From NCBI RefSeq assembly GCF_003985145.1, contig NZ_ML133522.1:248001-312000 (forward strand): 64,000 nt of DNA, read 5' to 3'. The translations under genes and the position numbers were made by a program. The notes below the pieces were generated by a model. The model worked only from the letters and a program-made list of their open reading frames with translations, did no database searches and was not told where the DNA came from. This document shows positions 49,362-59,896 of this stretch, piece after piece. Within the stretch, counting starts at the first letter, position 1; each line of letters begins with the position of its first letter. This DNA is from Rhizobium anhuiense (GTDB lineage: Bacteria; Pseudomonadota; Alphaproteobacteria; Rhizobiales; Rhizobiaceae).

Positions 49362-50765
49362 ATGGACACGCCGATCGACGCGCGCAGGCTTGCGCCGACA
49401 ACCGATAATCGTTGGGGCGCACATTTCCGTGCAACGCTGGCGCTCGGCATTCCGCTGATCGGCGCGCAGCTTGCCCAGCTCGGCATCAACACCACCGACG
49501 TGATGATCGTCGGCCGGCTCGGCGCCGAGCATCTGGCGGCGATGGTGCTTGCGGCGCAGTTCCTGTTCACGATCCTGATCTTCGGCTCGGGCTTTGCCAT
49601 CGCCGTCATTCCGATGGTGGCGCAGGCCTACGGCCGCGGCGACGTTGTCTCGGTGCGCCGGTCGCTGCGCATGGGTCTGTGGGTGGTGATCGGGTACTGG
49701 GTGATCATGCAGCCGGCCTTCTTCAATTCGGAGCAGGTCCTTCTCTTCGCACAGCAGAAGCCCGAGGTGGCCAAACTCGCCCACGGCTACATCATGATCG
49801 GCCAGTTCGGCGTGCTGCCGGCGCTGCTCTTCAACGTCATGCGGGCGCTGGTCAGCGCCATCGGCAAGGCGGGCATCATCCTCAACGTCACCATCGCCAC
49901 GCTGGTGATGAATGCGATCTTCGCCTATATGCTCGTGCTCGGCCATTTCGGCTTTCCGGCAATGGGGCTCGAGGGCGCGGCGATCGTTTCGGTCGTCGTG
50001 CAGACGGCAGGCTTCCTCTTCATCCTGGCTTTCGTGCAGCGGCGGGAAGAGACCCGGCGCTACGAGATCTTCGTGCGGTTCTGGAAACCCGACTGGCATG
50101 CGCTGCTGGAGGTCATCCGGCTTGGTTTCCCGATCAGCGTCACCATCCTTGCCGAAGTCAGCCTGTTCACGGTGGCCTCGCTGCTGATGGGTTATATCGG
50201 CACCATCGAGCTTGCGGCTCACGGCATTGCCCTGCAATGGGCGTCGATCGCATTCATGATCCCGCTCGGCCTCAGCCAGGCGGCGACGGTGCGCGTCGGC
50301 GTCGCGCACGGGCAGGGCGACCATCAGGGGCTGGTGCGGGCTTCGATCATGGTGCTCATCCTCGCCTGCGCCATTTCGGCGGTGGGCTCGGTACTCTTTG
50401 CGACCATGCCGCAATTCCTCGGCAGCTGGTTCCTCGACGTCAACTCGCCCGAAGCGCCGGAGGTGCTTGCCTATGCCGGGCCGCTGATCGTCGTTGCCGG
50501 GCTTTTCCAGCTCGTCGACGGGCTGCAGGTGATCGCCAATGGATTGCTGCGCGGTCTCAAGGACGCGCGCGTACCGATGATCATGGCGTTGATCGCTTAC
50601 TGGCCGATCGGCTTCTTCCTGGCCTGGGCCTTTGCCTTCCCGCTGGGTTTCGGCGGTATCGGCATCTGGTTCGGCTTCCTCGTCGGGCTGGCAGCCGCCG
50701 CCGTCATGCTCTGTGCGCGCTTCTACCTTCTCCTTCGCCGGGAGGCGGAACTGGCCCACGCCTGA
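49362..50765 (+). CDS. MATE-family multidrug exporter
   Basis: A 467-residue twelve-span protein of the NorM-like MATE family. Both halves show the repeat motif: LGIPLIGAQLAQLGINTTDVMIVGRLGAEHLAA and LGFPISVTILAEVSLFTVASLLMGYIGTIELAAHGIAL. The MATE signature VAQAYGRGD and LSQAATVRVGVAHGQGD are present. It is a Na+ or H+ coupled exporter of cationic compounds. Its physiological substrate is unknown. Confidence 0.9.
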   Translation: MDTPIDARRLAPTTDNRWGAHFRATLALGIPLIGAQLAQLGINTTDVMIVGRLGAEHLAAMVLAAQFLFTILIFGSGFAIAVIPMVAQAYGRGDVVSVRRSLRMGLWVVIGYWVIMQPAFFNSEQVLLFAQQKPEVAKLAHGYIMIGQFGVLPALLFNVMRALVSAIGKAGIILNVTIATLVMNAIFAYMLVLGHFGFPAMGLEGAAIVSVVVQTAGFLFILAFVQRREETRRYEIFVRFWKPDWHALLEVIRLGFPISVTILAEVSLFTVASLLMGYIGTIELAAHGIALQWASIAFMIPLGLSQAATVRVGVAHGQGDHQGLVRASIMVLILACAISAVGSVLFATMPQFLGSWFLDVNSPEAPEVLAYAGPLIVVAGLFQLVDGLQVIANGLLRGLKDARVPMIMALIAYWPIGFFLAWAFAFPLGFGGIGIWFGFLVGLAAAAVMLCARFYLLLRREAELAHA

Positions 50766-50782
50766 GCCGTCCGCCTCTGCCG

Positions 50783-51103
50783 TCAGGCCGCGACGGGCTT
50801 GTAACTGGCGATATCGGCGCGAATGCCGAGACGTGCAAACATTTCCTGCGGATCGAAATGGGCGGCCCTATGGGCCGCTGCAACGGCCGCCCGCGCGCGC
50901 TCGACGACCTCCGTATTTTCCCATTCGGCGATCGTGACGAAATTGAATTCGCCTGGGCCGGCGACCTGTTCCAGTACCCTGTGATCGATGAAACCGTCCT
51001 GCGCCTCCAACAGCTTGTGGGTCATCATCACTTTGACGAGAAATTCTTCTCGCGCCGCTGCCGGCACGACGAACTTGTCTATCCTGTAGAAAGCTCCGCT
51101 CAT
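50783..51103 (-). CDS. Antibiotic biosynthesis monooxygenase-domain protein
   Basis: A 106-residue ABM-fold protein (MSGAFYRIDKFVVPAAAREEFLVKVMMTHKLLEAQDGFIDHRV, then FVTIAEWENTEVVERARAAVAAAH). The fold is a ferredoxin-like dimer found in quinol monooxygenases and haem-degrading enzymes; no cofactor site is obvious. It converges with the MATE gene and lies downstream of carA on the same strand, but a terminator at 51186 stands in between, so it is probably a separate transcript. Confidence 0.75.
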   Translation of the reverse strand: MSGAFYRIDKFVVPAAAREEFLVKVMMTHKLLEAQDGFIDHRVLEQVAGPGEFNFVTIAEWENTEVVERARAAVAAAHRAAHFDPQEMFARLGIRADIASYKPVAA

Positions 51104-51181
51104 CCAGTTTTCTCCTGCATCAGATGTTTGCAGGCAGATCTGTAATTCCTCAACTTAAGCTGAGGTCAAGGGGCGGATAAA

Positions 51182-51208
51182 GAAAAAGGCCCGCCTGGGC
51201 GAGCCTTC
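51182..51208 (-). terminator. Intrinsic terminator of carA
   Basis: AAGGCCCGCC-TG-GGCGAGCCTT (51186-51207). On the minus strand the stem is followed by TTTCTTTATC. It lies about 25 bases after the carA stop. Confidence 0.85.
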
Positions 51209-51232
51209 ATCGGAAATCGCTGTGGCTTGAAA

Positions 51233-52438
51233 TCAGCGTTCGGCGAGTGCCGGTTCGCCCTTCTTTTCGCGCACCATGTTGATGAAGCGGCGGAAGAGAT
51301 AGTGGCTGTCCTGCGGGCCGGGAGAGGCTTCCGGATGATGCTGGACGGAAAAGACCTGCTTGCCGAGCACGCGCAGGCCGCAATTGGTGCCGTCAAAAAG
51401 CGAAATGTGAGTCTCTTCAACGCCATCAGGCAGCGACTTCGAGTCGACCGCGAAGCCATGGTTCATCGAGACGATCTCGACCTTGCCCGTCGTATGGTCC
51501 TTGACGGGGTGGTTGGCGCCGTGATGGCCCTGATGCATCTTCTCGGTCTTTGCGCCGAGTGCGAGACCCAGCATCTGGTGGCCGAGGCAGATGCCGAAAA
51601 CCGGGATGTCGGTCTTGATCAGCGTCTTGATGACAGGCACGGCATATTCGCCGGTTGCCGCCGGATCGCCCGGGCCGTTCGACAGGAAGATGCCGTCCGG
51701 CTGCATGGCGAGGACGTCTTCGGCGCTCGTTGTGGCCGGCATGACGGTCACCTTGCAGTCGAGGCCGGCAAACAGGCGCAGGATGTTGCGCTTGACGCCG
51801 TAATCGAGGCAGACGACGTGGAATTTGGCGTCCGTAGCCTTGAGTTCACCGTAACCTTCGTTCCAGACCCACGGCGTTTCGGTCCACTGCGAGGACTGGC
51901 CCGACGAGGCGATCTTGGCAAGGTCGAGACCTTCGAGGCCGCTCCAGGCTTTGGCTTCGGCCTTCAGCGTCTCGATGTCGAAGACGCCGTTCGGATCGTG
52001 GGCGATCACCGCGTTCGGGGCGCCGTTCTCGCGGATCCAGGCTGTCAGCGCGCGCGTGTCGATGCCGCAGAGGCCGATGACGCCGCGTGCCTTCAGCCAT
52101 TGGTCGAGGTGCTTGGCGGCGCGGTAGTTCGAAGGGTCGGTGATGTCGGCCTTGAAGATGACGCCGACGGCGCCGTGCCGGGCGGCCGGCGTCAGATCCT
52201 CGATGTCTTCCTCGTTGGTGCCGATATTGCCGATATGCGGGAAGGTGAAGGTGACGATCTGGCCGAGATAGGAGGGGTCCGTCAGGATCTCCTCATAGCC
52301 GGTCAGCGCCGTGTTGAAGACCACTTCGGCCGGCACTTTGCCGGTGGCGCCGATGCCCTTGCCTTCGATGACCGTGCCGTCGGCAAGAACGAGCAGGGCG
52401 GTCGGCTTTTCGATTGTCCAGGGTGCTGTCGCGGTCAT
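51233..52438 (-). CDS. carA: Carbamoyl-phosphate synthase, small subunit
   Basis: A 401-residue glutamine amidotransferase subunit. The N-terminal CPSase domain (about 10-140) has GYEEILTDPSYLGQIVTFTFPHIGNIG, and the class I GATase domain has the nucleophile Cys in PVFGICLGHQMLG and the His-Glu pair in VQHHPEASPGP. It supplies ammonia to CarB. The start at 52438 (MTATAPW) gives the usual rhizobial length; 52444 is an in-frame alternative two codons upstream, and a longer frame to 52576 is unlikely. Confidence 0.95.
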   Translation of the reverse strand: MTATAPWTIEKPTALLVLADGTVIEGKGIGATGKVPAEVVFNTALTGYEEILTDPSYLGQIVTFTFPHIGNIGTNEEDIEDLTPAARHGAVGVIFKADITDPSNYRAAKHLDQWLKARGVIGLCGIDTRALTAWIRENGAPNAVIAHDPNGVFDIETLKAEAKAWSGLEGLDLAKIASSGQSSQWTETPWVWNEGYGELKATDAKFHVVCLDYGVKRNILRLFAGLDCKVTVMPATTSAEDVLAMQPDGIFLSNGPGDPAATGEYAVPVIKTLIKTDIPVFGICLGHQMLGLALGAKTEKMHQGHHGANHPVKDHTTGKVEIVSMNHGFAVDSKSLPDGVEETHISLFDGTNCGLRVLGKQVFSVQHHPEASPGPQDSHYLFRRFINMVREKKGEPALAER

Positions 52439-52707
52439 CTTCATCCCGTTTCCGGCAGGTGGGCGCGTTGCCGCGCTCGTCGCCATTTGATCTCGCAGGC
52501 GTGTGGACACGGCAATGCCGCGCGCTTCAGGCCTGATCACGAATTTTGGTGCAGGTGGCGGTAAATAGCCACGCAATCGCTTAGCGTCAATCTTTGTAGC
52601 CGAGATTGCCGCTGTTTTCCTGCGCTTTGTCGCAACGACCGCGCAATTTATTTGATCCGCCGCATCAGCGTGGTTTATGAAGCGGCATCAAAACAGGAGT
52701 GAAGACC

Positions 52708-53163
52708 ATGCTGCGCGATCAACTCGCCACCCAGCTGAAAGAGGCGATGAAGGCCAAGAATGCGGAGCGGCTTTCCACCGTCCGGCTGATTCAGGCCGCA
52801 GTCAAGGACCGCGATATCGCCAATCGCGGCACCGGCAAGGAGCAGGCGAGCGACGACGAGATCCTGCAGATTCTCGCCAAGATGGTGAAGCAGCGCGACG
52901 AATCGGCAAAGATCTACGAGGAGAATTCCCGACCGGAGCTTGCCGCCAAGGAGCGCGCCGAAATCACCGTCATCCAGGATTTCATGCCGAAGCAGCTTTC
53001 CGACAGTGAAGTGCGCGCCAACGTCTCGGCGATCATCGCCGAGACGGGTGCCGCAGGCGCCAAGGATATGGGCAAGGTGATGGCAGCGCTGAAGGAGCGT
53101 TATGCCGGCCAGATGGATTTCGCCAAGGCCTCGGCGACCGTCAAGGAACTGTTGAACGGATAA
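52708..53163 (+). CDS. GatB/YqeY domain protein
   Basis: A 151-residue protein with the YqeY fold related to the C-terminal tRNA-binding region of GatB: MLRDQLATQLKEAMKAKNAERLSTVRLIQAAVKDRDI, then ILQILAKMVKQRDESAKIYEENSRPELAAKERAEI and a C-terminal GKVMAALKERYAGQMDFAKAS. It is conserved next to carA in many alphaproteobacteria and diverges from it here. The ATG at 52708 lies after AGGAGTGAAG. Its cellular role is not known; tRNA binding is a plausible inference. Confidence 0.9.
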   Translation: MLRDQLATQLKEAMKAKNAERLSTVRLIQAAVKDRDIANRGTGKEQASDDEILQILAKMVKQRDESAKIYEENSRPELAAKERAEITVIQDFMPKQLSDSEVRANVSAIIAETGAAGAKDMGKVMAALKERYAGQMDFAKASATVKELLNG

Positions 53164-53166
53164 GTT

Positions 53167-54084
53167 TCAGATAACGCGTCTTGCCTGCGGTTCGTCACGG
53201 ACCGCAGGCCCGAGCACCGCTTCGGCGGCGGCATCGACGATGGCGAATTTCGCCGCCTGATAATTCCAATATTCGCGGATGAAGTGGCCCGACAGCCAGA
53301 AGTCGCCCTTGCGGGAGAGTTCTGTCCAGCCGACGCTTTCCATGGTCGCCGCCTGCGTCAGTAGCCGCTTGAGATGGGTGTTGGAGATCATGAACTGTTC
53401 GCGCAGTTCCCTGAGCGATAGAGGGCCGAGAACGACGCGGTCGGCCGTCCGGGGAAATTCCGGAAGGCGCGAGATCAGGTAGTCCATCACCAGTCCGCCG
53501 GAATTTGCCCAGTTGAAGAGGTTGAAGGTCGGGCCTGGATTGCGCACCGCTTCACTCCCGATGATCGCCTTGGCGATCAGCGGCTGGATCGCTGCCATCA
53601 TCGCCGAGGGATCGGCAGTGATCTTGTCGGCGCGCTCACCGCCGTCGAGGCTATCGAGGATCATCATATGGGTGACGAGCCAACGGGTGAAATGCTGCTC
53701 GGCGATTTCGGTCGGCTCCAGGTAGCGTGTGCGCTTGTCGGGGCCGGGAACCGGTCGCAGGAAGCGATAGGCCAGCATTTCCTGCATGAAGGCTGCGGCC
53801 GTGTTGCGGCTGGCGATATCGTTCTTGACCGCGAAATCGATGAAGCGGCCGGAATAGAGGCCGCTCTTGCCGCCGTCGGGATGACCGTAGTGAAGGGCGA
53901 AACCGGCATGGGCCATCAGCCAGCGCTGCTGCGCGGCGAAGATCGAGGCGATGCGCGGGCTCTCGCGATAGATGGCGAGCATCTGATCGGCGCACTGCAG
54001 GATCGCAGCGAAAAATCGATCGTCTGCTGCAAGATTTTCCGCGGTAAAAGCCATTGGAGAGGTCCAGGAGTTCGGCGCATACAT
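53167..54084 (-). CDS. Uncharacterised protein with winged-helix-like segments
   Basis: A 305-residue protein I do not recognise as a named family. The segment about 45-125 (GRFIDFAVKNDIASRNTAAAFMQEMLAYRFLRPVPGPDKRTRYLEPT) reads like a MarR-type winged helix with its wing, and 220-255 (LSLRELREQFMISNTHLKRLLTQA) reads like a second helix-turn-helix. No signal peptide or membrane span is visible. It could be a transcription factor with two DNA-binding parts. The start may be 54084 or the ATG at 54054; neither has a strong site. It converges with the YqeY gene by three bases. Confidence 0.65.
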   Translation of the reverse strand: MYAPNSWTSPMAFTAENLAADDRFFAAILQCADQMLAIYRESPRIASIFAAQQRWLMAHAGFALHYGHPDGGKSGLYSGRFIDFAVKNDIASRNTAAAFMQEMLAYRFLRPVPGPDKRTRYLEPTEIAEQHFTRWLVTHMMILDSLDGGERADKITADPSAMMAAIQPLIAKAIIGSEAVRNPGPTFNLFNWANSGGLVMDYLISRLPEFPRTADRVVLGPLSLRELREQFMISNTHLKRLLTQAATMESVGWTELSRKGDFWLSGHFIREYWNYQAAKFAIVDAAAEAVLGPAVRDEPQARRVI

Positions 54085-54723
54085 CTTTCATGCCAGCGCC
54101 GCCTGTCAACGGTTTTGTCAATAAGCGGTTAATTTCAAAGGGAGAGTTGTCGCAGAGGGAGCCAGAAATTTAAGAAGGCAGGAGCTGGGGGCGCTCCTGC
54201 CTTCTTGCTCTTTGCTTCCGCCGGCAACGCAGGGCCGAGGCCCAAGCCGGAGGGTATTTGCAAAGGCACCCTTGCGAAGCGGCGCCGGGGGTAGGGATGG
54301 TGCTTCGCTCGGGGATCGCTTTGTTGAGATCGAACCTATTGCGGGCTGGCTGCTTATTCAAATTACAAAAAAATAATGATTGGCGAAAACGGCGGTTTGG
54401 GGGGCATCAAAGCGGAGGTCGGGCAGTAGGCTGTAAGACGGGGGTGTCCGAGCGTCGGAATTGATATGTCACTGTTTTTAAAGGATTTAATATGGGAATT
54501 CGGCAGGCTTTGGCTCTTTGTGGAGCACTCACGACGGTGCCGTTCCCGATCTGCGAGGACAATAATGTCGCACCCCTGTCGCAGGGGCGATAACGTGTTG
54601 TTGATTGGAAAACCGACATCGCAAGCAACCGGTGCACTTGCCTGTGAATAGCGGGTTTTCATGACAAGTTTCGTGGCATGGAGCGGCAAAGCAGCTTATA
54701 TGGAGCTTGGCCAAGAGGTATAG
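54085..54723. other. Divergent gap upstream of dnaG
   Basis: About 640 bases with no convincing gene, between a minus-strand gene and dnaG. It includes a perfect 14-bp hairpin at 54172-54206, a hairpin CCCCTG-TCG-CAGGGG (54574-54588) and AT-rich segments. The dnaG promoter should lie here. Open frames of 61-108 codons on both strands show no ribosome site or domain. Confidence 0.45.
54172..54206. terminator. Strong hairpin in a divergent intergenic region
   Basis: AAGAAGGCAGGAGC (54172-54185) and GCTCCTGCCTTCTT (54193-54206) are perfect 14-bp arms with a 7-base loop. Located between two divergent genes, it cannot end either of them, so it may mark the end of an unannotated RNA. Confidence 0.5.
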
Positions 54724-56733
54724 ATGCGCTTTTCCAACACCTTTCTCGATGAGATCCGCGACCGCGTTCCGATTTCGAACGTGATTGCGCGCCGCGTCAG
54801 CTGGGACAAGCGCAAGACCAACGTATCGCGCGGCGATTATTGGGCCTGCTGCCCGTTCCACGGCGAGAAATCGCCGAGCTTCCACTGCGAGGACCGAAAG
54901 GGCCGCTATCACTGCTTCGGCTGTGGGGTCACCGGCGACCATTTCCGCTTCCTGACCGAACTCGAGGGCCTGAGTTTTCCCGAGGCGGTGCAGCAGATCG
55001 CCGATATGGCCGGCATGCCGATGCCGCTGGCCGATCCTGTGATGGAGAAGCGTGAGAAGGAGCGCGGTTCGCTGATCGACGTCATGGAAATGGCGACGCA
55101 ATTTTTCCAGGACCAGTTGCAGACGGCGAATGGGGCGAGGGCACGGGCCTATCTGCGCGACCGCGGGCTGACGGGACGCACCATCGAGACCTTCCGTCTC
55201 GGCTATGCGCCCGACAGCCGCAATGCGCTGAAGGAATTTCTTGCCGGCAAGGGCGTGCTCAAGGAGCAGATCGAGGCCTGTGGCCTGGTCGTCCATGAAA
55301 ACGTGCCGGTTTCCTACGATCGCTTCCGCGACCGCATTATGTTCCCGATCCTTTCGTCGCGAGAGAAGGTCATCGCTTTCGGCGGCCGTGCCATGTCTGC
55401 GGATGCGCCGGCGAAATATCTGAACTCGAACGAGACGGAGCTCTTCCACAAGGGCAATGTTCTTTATAATTTCGCCCGTGCGCGGCGCGCGATCCAGGGA
55501 CCGGGCCGCGGCGACCCTCAGGATGACAATGCGACGGGCACCATCATCGCCGTCGAAGGCTATATGGACGTGATCGCGCTCTATCAGGCCGGCGTCGAGA
55601 ATGCCGTTGCGCCGCTCGGCACGGCGCTTACCGAAAACCAGCTCGAACTGCTCTGGAAGATGGTGCCGCAACCGGTGCTCTGCTTCGATGGCGACGGGGC
55701 CGGTATCCGCGCCGCCAATCGCGCCGCCGAACTGGCGCTGCCGCATCTGAAGCCCGGCCGTTCCGTCCGCTTCGCGCTTCTGCCCGACGGCAAGGACCCG
55801 GACGATCTTGTGCGCGACGAGGGCCGCGCGCCCTTCGACAAGGTGATGAGCCAGGCAAAGCCGCTTTCCGAGATGCTGTGGAGCCGGGAGATCAATACCG
55901 GCAAGTTCGACACGCCCGAGGCGCGCGCCGAGCTCGAAGCACGGCTGAAGCAACTGGTCGCCGTCATCGCCGACGAGAATGTGCGCCGCCACTACCAGCA
56001 GGATATTCGCGACCGGCTGAACGCTTTCTTCCAGCCGCAGTTCCAGAACCGCAACAATGGCGAGCGCCGCGGCGGCTTCGCGGGCAATGGCAATTACCGC
56101 CCGGGCCGCGACAATGCCGGCAAGGCGGGGCCGAAAAGCCCCAGCATCATTTCCGACCGGCTCGCCCGCTCCGGCCCCGTGCGCGGCCACCGGGACAATA
56201 CGGCGTTGCGCGAAAGCGTGTTGGCGCTGACTGTCATCAATCACCCCTCGCTGATGATCGACGATTATGACGAAATCGCCGCGATCGACTATGACAGCCG
56301 CGAGCTGCAGCGGCTCTGGTCGGCGATGCTCGGGGCTGCCGCTGCCGTCGCCGGCCCGCATCTGACACGCGAATATCTCACCGAACGGTTGGAATTCGAG
56401 GGTTTCGGTCCGCTCATCAAGAGCCTCGATCAGCAGGTGCGCAATGCCCGGCTCTGGACGGCGACCGAGGAGGCGGCGATGGAGGATGCGCGCGAAGGCT
56501 ACCGCCAGGCGCTGGCCTTCCACAAGCGGGCGAAGGCGCTGCGCCGGCAGAAGATCGAACTCGAGCGAGAGATTGCGCTGGCGACCGAAGCCGGCGACGG
56601 CGAGGCGATCGTTCAATTGATGCGCGCGCAGCAGGAAGTGCATTTCGAAGGGGTGCGCCTTGAGAACCAGGAGGCGATCATCGATGGCTTCGGGGTGCTT
56701 TCCGGCCGCGTCAAAGGGGCGGCGAACCACTGA
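54724..56733 (+). CDS. dnaG: DNA primase
   Basis: A 669-residue primase. The N-terminal zinc-binding domain reads [26 protein letters not shown]. The RNA polymerase core (about 110-320) has [18 protein letters not shown] and the Toprim motif [15 protein letters not shown] with the DGD of [14 protein letters not shown]. The C-terminal part (about 430-650) would bind DnaB helicase; a low-complexity Asn/Gly/Arg stretch precedes it. It synthesises primers for the lagging strand. Its stop overlaps the recQ start (TGATG). Confidence 0.96.
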   Translation: MRFSNTFLDEIRDRVPISNVIARRVSWDKRKTNVSRGDYWACCPFHGEKSPSFHCEDRKGRYHCFGCGVTGDHFRFLTELEGLSFPEAVQQIADMAGMPMPLADPVMEKREKERGSLIDVMEMATQFFQDQLQTANGARARAYLRDRGLTGRTIETFRLGYAPDSRNALKEFLAGKGVLKEQIEACGLVVHENVPVSYDRFRDRIMFPILSSREKVIAFGGRAMSADAPAKYLNSNETELFHKGNVLYNFARARRAIQGPGRGDPQDDNATGTIIAVEGYMDVIALYQAGVENAVAPLGTALTENQLELLWKMVPQPVLCFDGDGAGIRAANRAAELALPHLKPGRSVRFALLPDGKDPDDLVRDEGRAPFDKVMSQAKPLSEMLWSREINTGKFDTPEARAELEARLKQLVAVIADENVRRHYQQDIRDRLNAFFQPQFQNRNNGERRGGFAGNGNYRPGRDNAGKAGPKSPSIISDRLARSGPVRGHRDNTALRESVLALTVINHPSLMIDDYDEIAAIDYDSRELQRLWSAMLGAAAAVAGPHLTREYLTERLEFEGFGPLIKSLDQQVRNARLWTATEEAAMEDAREGYRQALAFHKRAKALRRQKIELEREIALATEAGDGEAIVQLMRAQQEVHFEGVRLENQEAIIDGFGVLSGRVKGAANH

Positions 56734-58601
56734 TGTCGCTGACCGAACGCAATGAACCGGGCTTTTGCGCTTCCGGCGCGCTGTTTTCTTCCGGCCGCTC
56801 GCCACTCGCTATCCTCAAGCAGGTCTACGGCTATTCCTCCTTCCGCGGCAAGCAGCAGCAGGTGGTCGAACATGTGGTTTCCGGCGGCGACGCTGTCGTG
56901 CTCTTTCCCACAGGTGCGGGCAAATCGCTGTGTTTTCAGATCCCGGCGCTTTGCCGCGATGGCGTCGGCATCGTCGTTTCGCCGCTGATTGCGCTGATGC
57001 GCGATCAGGTGGAGGCGATGAAGCAGCTCGGCATCCGTGCCGCAGCGCTCAATTCGTCGCTGTCGCGCGAGGAATTCGTCGAGGTTCGTCGCGCGCTCTC
57101 GGCAGGCCACCTCGACCTTCTCTACGTGACGCCCGAGCGCATTCTGACCGACGGGTTCCGCGAGCTGATCGCCAACGAGAAGATCGCGCTCTTTGCCATC
57201 GACGAGGCCCACTGCGTCTCGCAATGGGGCCATGATTTCCGGCCGGAATATCGTGCCCTCGGCCGGCTCGGTGAACAATATCCCGGCGTGCCGCGCGTGG
57301 CGCTGACGGCGACGGCCGATCCGCATACGCGCGACGACATCATCGAGCGGTTGGGGCTCGATGCCGCGGAGATCTTCACCACCAGTTTCGACCGGCCGAA
57401 CATTGCCTACGAGATCGTCGAGCGTGACCAGCCGCGCCAGCAGCTCTTGAGGTTCCTCTCCGGCCATAAGGGCGACAGCGGCATCGTCTATTGCCTGTCG
57501 CGCGCCAAGGTCGAGGATACGGCCGACTGGCTGAACGGGCAGGGCATCCGCGCGCTCGCCTATCATGCCGGCATGGACAGGGCGGTTCGCGACGCCAATC
57601 AGGATGCCTTCCTGAAAGAAGAGAATCTTTGCCTGGTCGCCACCGTCGCCTTCGGCATGGGCATAGACAAGCCGAATGTGCGGTATGTCGCCCATCTCGA
57701 CCTGCCGGGCTCGGTGGAAGCCTATTATCAGGAGACCGGGCGCGCCGGGCGCGACGGCCTGCCGTCGGAGGTCTGGATGGCCTATGGCATGGCCGACGTC
57801 ATCCAGCGCGGCCGGATGATCGACGAGGGCAGTGCCGCCGCCGAGATCAAGCGGGTCGAACGCGCCAAACTCAACGCATTGCTGGCGATCTGCGAGACGG
57901 CTTCTTGCCGGCGCCAGGCGATCCTTGCCCATTTCGGCGAAGCGCATGCCGGCCATTGCGGCAATTGCGACACCTGCCTGAAGCCGGTCGAAACCTGGGA
58001 GGGCACGGAGGCGGCGATCAAGGCGCTGGCCGCCATCTATCGCACCGGCGAGCGTTTCGGCGCCGGCCATGTCGTCGACGTGCTCCTCGGCAACGTCAAC
58101 GAAAAGACCGAGCGTTTCGGTCACGCCGAGATGCCGGTCTTCGGTGCCGGCAAGGATATTCCGGCGCGTGTCTGGCAATCCGTGTTCCGTCAGCTGCTCG
58201 CCATGGGTCTGATCCGCGTCGATCACGAAGCTTTCGGCGCGCTGAAGCTGGAGCCGGAGGCGCGGGCCGTCTTCAAGCACGAGCGGCAGGTGTTCTTTCG
58301 CAAGGACCGCCCGGCCTCGGAGCGGCGTACGAAGAAGGCGGAGCGCGGCGAGCGCAAATCCGGCTTGTCAGGCGCCGATGGCGCTCTCTTCGAGGCGCTG
58401 CGGGCCGAGCGCATGGCGATCGCGAAATCGCTCGGCGTGCCGCCCTATGTCGTCTTTCCCGATACGACACTCATCGCCTTCGCCACGGAGAAGCCGCGAA
58501 GCCGCAAGGAATTGCTCGCCATATCGGGCGTCGGGCAGGCGAAGCTCGAACGCTACGGCGATGCCTTCCTCGAGATCATTCTCTCGCACGACAAGGGCTG
58601 A
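56733..58601 (+). CDS. recQ: ATP-dependent DNA helicase RecQ
   Basis: A 622-residue SF2 helicase. Walker A is [11 protein letters not shown] and the DExH box is [18 protein letters not shown]; motif VI is [10 protein letters not shown]. The RecQ-C-terminal zinc region is [24 protein letters not shown], then an RQC winged helix and an HRDC domain ([28 protein letters not shown]). It unwinds duplexes in recombination and repair. The ATG overlaps the dnaG stop, implying translational coupling. Confidence 0.95.
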   Translation: MSLTERNEPGFCASGALFSSGRSPLAILKQVYGYSSFRGKQQQVVEHVVSGGDAVVLFPTGAGKSLCFQIPALCRDGVGIVVSPLIALMRDQVEAMKQLGIRAAALNSSLSREEFVEVRRALSAGHLDLLYVTPERILTDGFRELIANEKIALFAIDEAHCVSQWGHDFRPEYRALGRLGEQYPGVPRVALTATADPHTRDDIIERLGLDAAEIFTTSFDRPNIAYEIVERDQPRQQLLRFLSGHKGDSGIVYCLSRAKVEDTADWLNGQGIRALAYHAGMDRAVRDANQDAFLKEENLCLVATVAFGMGIDKPNVRYVAHLDLPGSVEAYYQETGRAGRDGLPSEVWMAYGMADVIQRGRMIDEGSAAAEIKRVERAKLNALLAICETASCRRQAILAHFGEAHAGHCGNCDTCLKPVETWEGTEAAIKALAAIYRTGERFGAGHVVDVLLGNVNEKTERFGHAEMPVFGAGKDIPARVWQSVFRQLLAMGLIRVDHEAFGALKLEPEARAVFKHERQVFFRKDRPASERRTKKAERGERKSGLSGADGALFEALRAERMAIAKSLGVPPYVVFPDTTLIAFATEKPRSRKELLAISGVGQAKLERYGDAFLEIILSHDKG

Positions 58602-58697
58602 AGGCTCACGGCTGATCTCGGTCCAGCGCTGAAGAAGACAAGCCGGCGGCGATATGCTAACCCGGCTGGCACGGAAATCTTCACGAAGGGCCGCCCC

Positions 58698-59885
58698 ATG
58701 ACCTCGCAATTTCTCTCCCATCTCCGCAACGAGATTTCGGTGCTGAAGGATGCCGGCCTCTATAAATCCGAGCGGGTCATCACTTCCAAGCAGGCGGGCG
58801 AGATCGGCATTTCCACCGGTGAGCGGGTGCTGAATTTCTGCGCCAACAACTATCTCGGCCTTGCCGACAACGAGGAACTGGCCGAGGCCGGCAAGCAGGC
58901 GCTCGACCGCTACGGTTATGGCATGGCTTCGGTGCGCTTCATCTGCGGCACGCAGGAGGAGCATAAGCAACTCGAGGCGCGCATCTCCGCCTTCCTCGGC
59001 ATGGAAGACACGATCCTCTATTCCTCCTGCTTCGATGCCAATGGCGGCCTGTTCGAAACGCTGCTGTCCGAAGAGGACGCGATCATCTCGGACGCGCTGA
59101 ACCACGCCTCGATCATCGACGGCGTCAGGCTTTCGAAGGCCAAGCGTTTCCGCTACGCCAATAACGACATGGCAGCACTCGAAGAGGAATTGAAAAAGGC
59201 CGAAGGCAGCCGGTTCAAGCTGGTCGCCACCGACGGTGTCTTCTCGATGGACGGCATCATCGCCAATCTCGGCGGTGTCTGCGATCTCGCCGAGAAATAC
59301 GGCGCGATGGTCATGGTCGATGACAGCCACGCCGTTGGCTTCGTCGGCAAGAACGGCCGCGGTTCGGCCGAACATTGCGGTGTCGAGGGCCGGATCGACA
59401 TCATCACCGGCACGCTTGGCAAAGCGCTCGGCGGCGCCTCGGGCGGTTACACTTCGGCCAAGGCTGAAGTCGTCGAATGGCTGCGGCAGCGCTCGCGGCC
59501 CTATCTGTTCTCGAACACGCTGGCGCCTGTCATCGCTGCGGCCTCGCTCAAGGTGTTCGATCTCATCGAAAACGGCGATGCCTTGCGCAAGCGCCTTTCC
59601 GACAATGCGGATCTCTTCCGCACAGAGATGACCAAGCTCGGTTTCACGCTTGCCGGCGAAGGCCATCCGATCATCCCCGTCATGCTGGGTGACGCCAAGC
59701 TCGCCCAGGACATGGCGGGCCTGATGCTGAAGAAGGGGATCTATGTGATCGGCTTCTCCTTCCCCGTGGTGCCGAAAGGCCAGGCCCGCATTCGCACGCA
59801 GATGTCGGCGGCGCATTCGCGGGCGGATGTGGAGCGGGCGATCGCGGCTTTTGCCGAGGCAGGGCGGGAATTGGGTGTGATTTGA
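58698..59885 (+). CDS. kbl: 2-amino-3-ketobutyrate CoA ligase (glycine C-acetyltransferase)
   Basis: A 395-residue PLP enzyme of the alpha-oxoamine synthase family. It cleaves 2-amino-3-ketobutyrate with CoA to glycine and acetyl-CoA, the second step of threonine catabolism after Tdh. Visible are [28 protein letters not shown], the PLP aspartate in [12 protein letters not shown] and the lysine in [15 protein letters not shown]. Tdh is encoded 180 bases downstream, beyond a RIME-type repeat. The ATG at 58698 follows GAAGGGCCGCC. Confidence 0.95.
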   Translation: MTSQFLSHLRNEISVLKDAGLYKSERVITSKQAGEIGISTGERVLNFCANNYLGLADNEELAEAGKQALDRYGYGMASVRFICGTQEEHKQLEARISAFLGMEDTILYSSCFDANGGLFETLLSEEDAIISDALNHASIIDGVRLSKAKRFRYANNDMAALEEELKKAEGSRFKLVATDGVFSMDGIIANLGGVCDLAEKYGAMVMVDDSHAVGFVGKNGRGSAEHCGVEGRIDIITGTLGKALGGASGGYTSAKAEVVEWLRQRSRPYLFSNTLAPVIAAASLKVFDLIENGDALRKRLSDNADLFRTEMTKLGFTLAGEGHPIIPVMLGDAKLAQDMAGLMLKKGIYVIGFSFPVVPKGQARIRTQMSAAHSRADVERAIAAFAEAGRELGVI

Positions 59886-59896
59886 GAATAGGCGAT

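Noticed and set aside
54170..54689. Short open frames in the dnaG upstream gap
   Set aside because: Low-complexity or unrecognisable products without ribosome sites. One starts inside a hairpin.
54529..56805. A 758-codon minus-strand frame over dnaG
   Set aside because: Antisense to dnaG, which has all its motifs. No ribosome site or domain.
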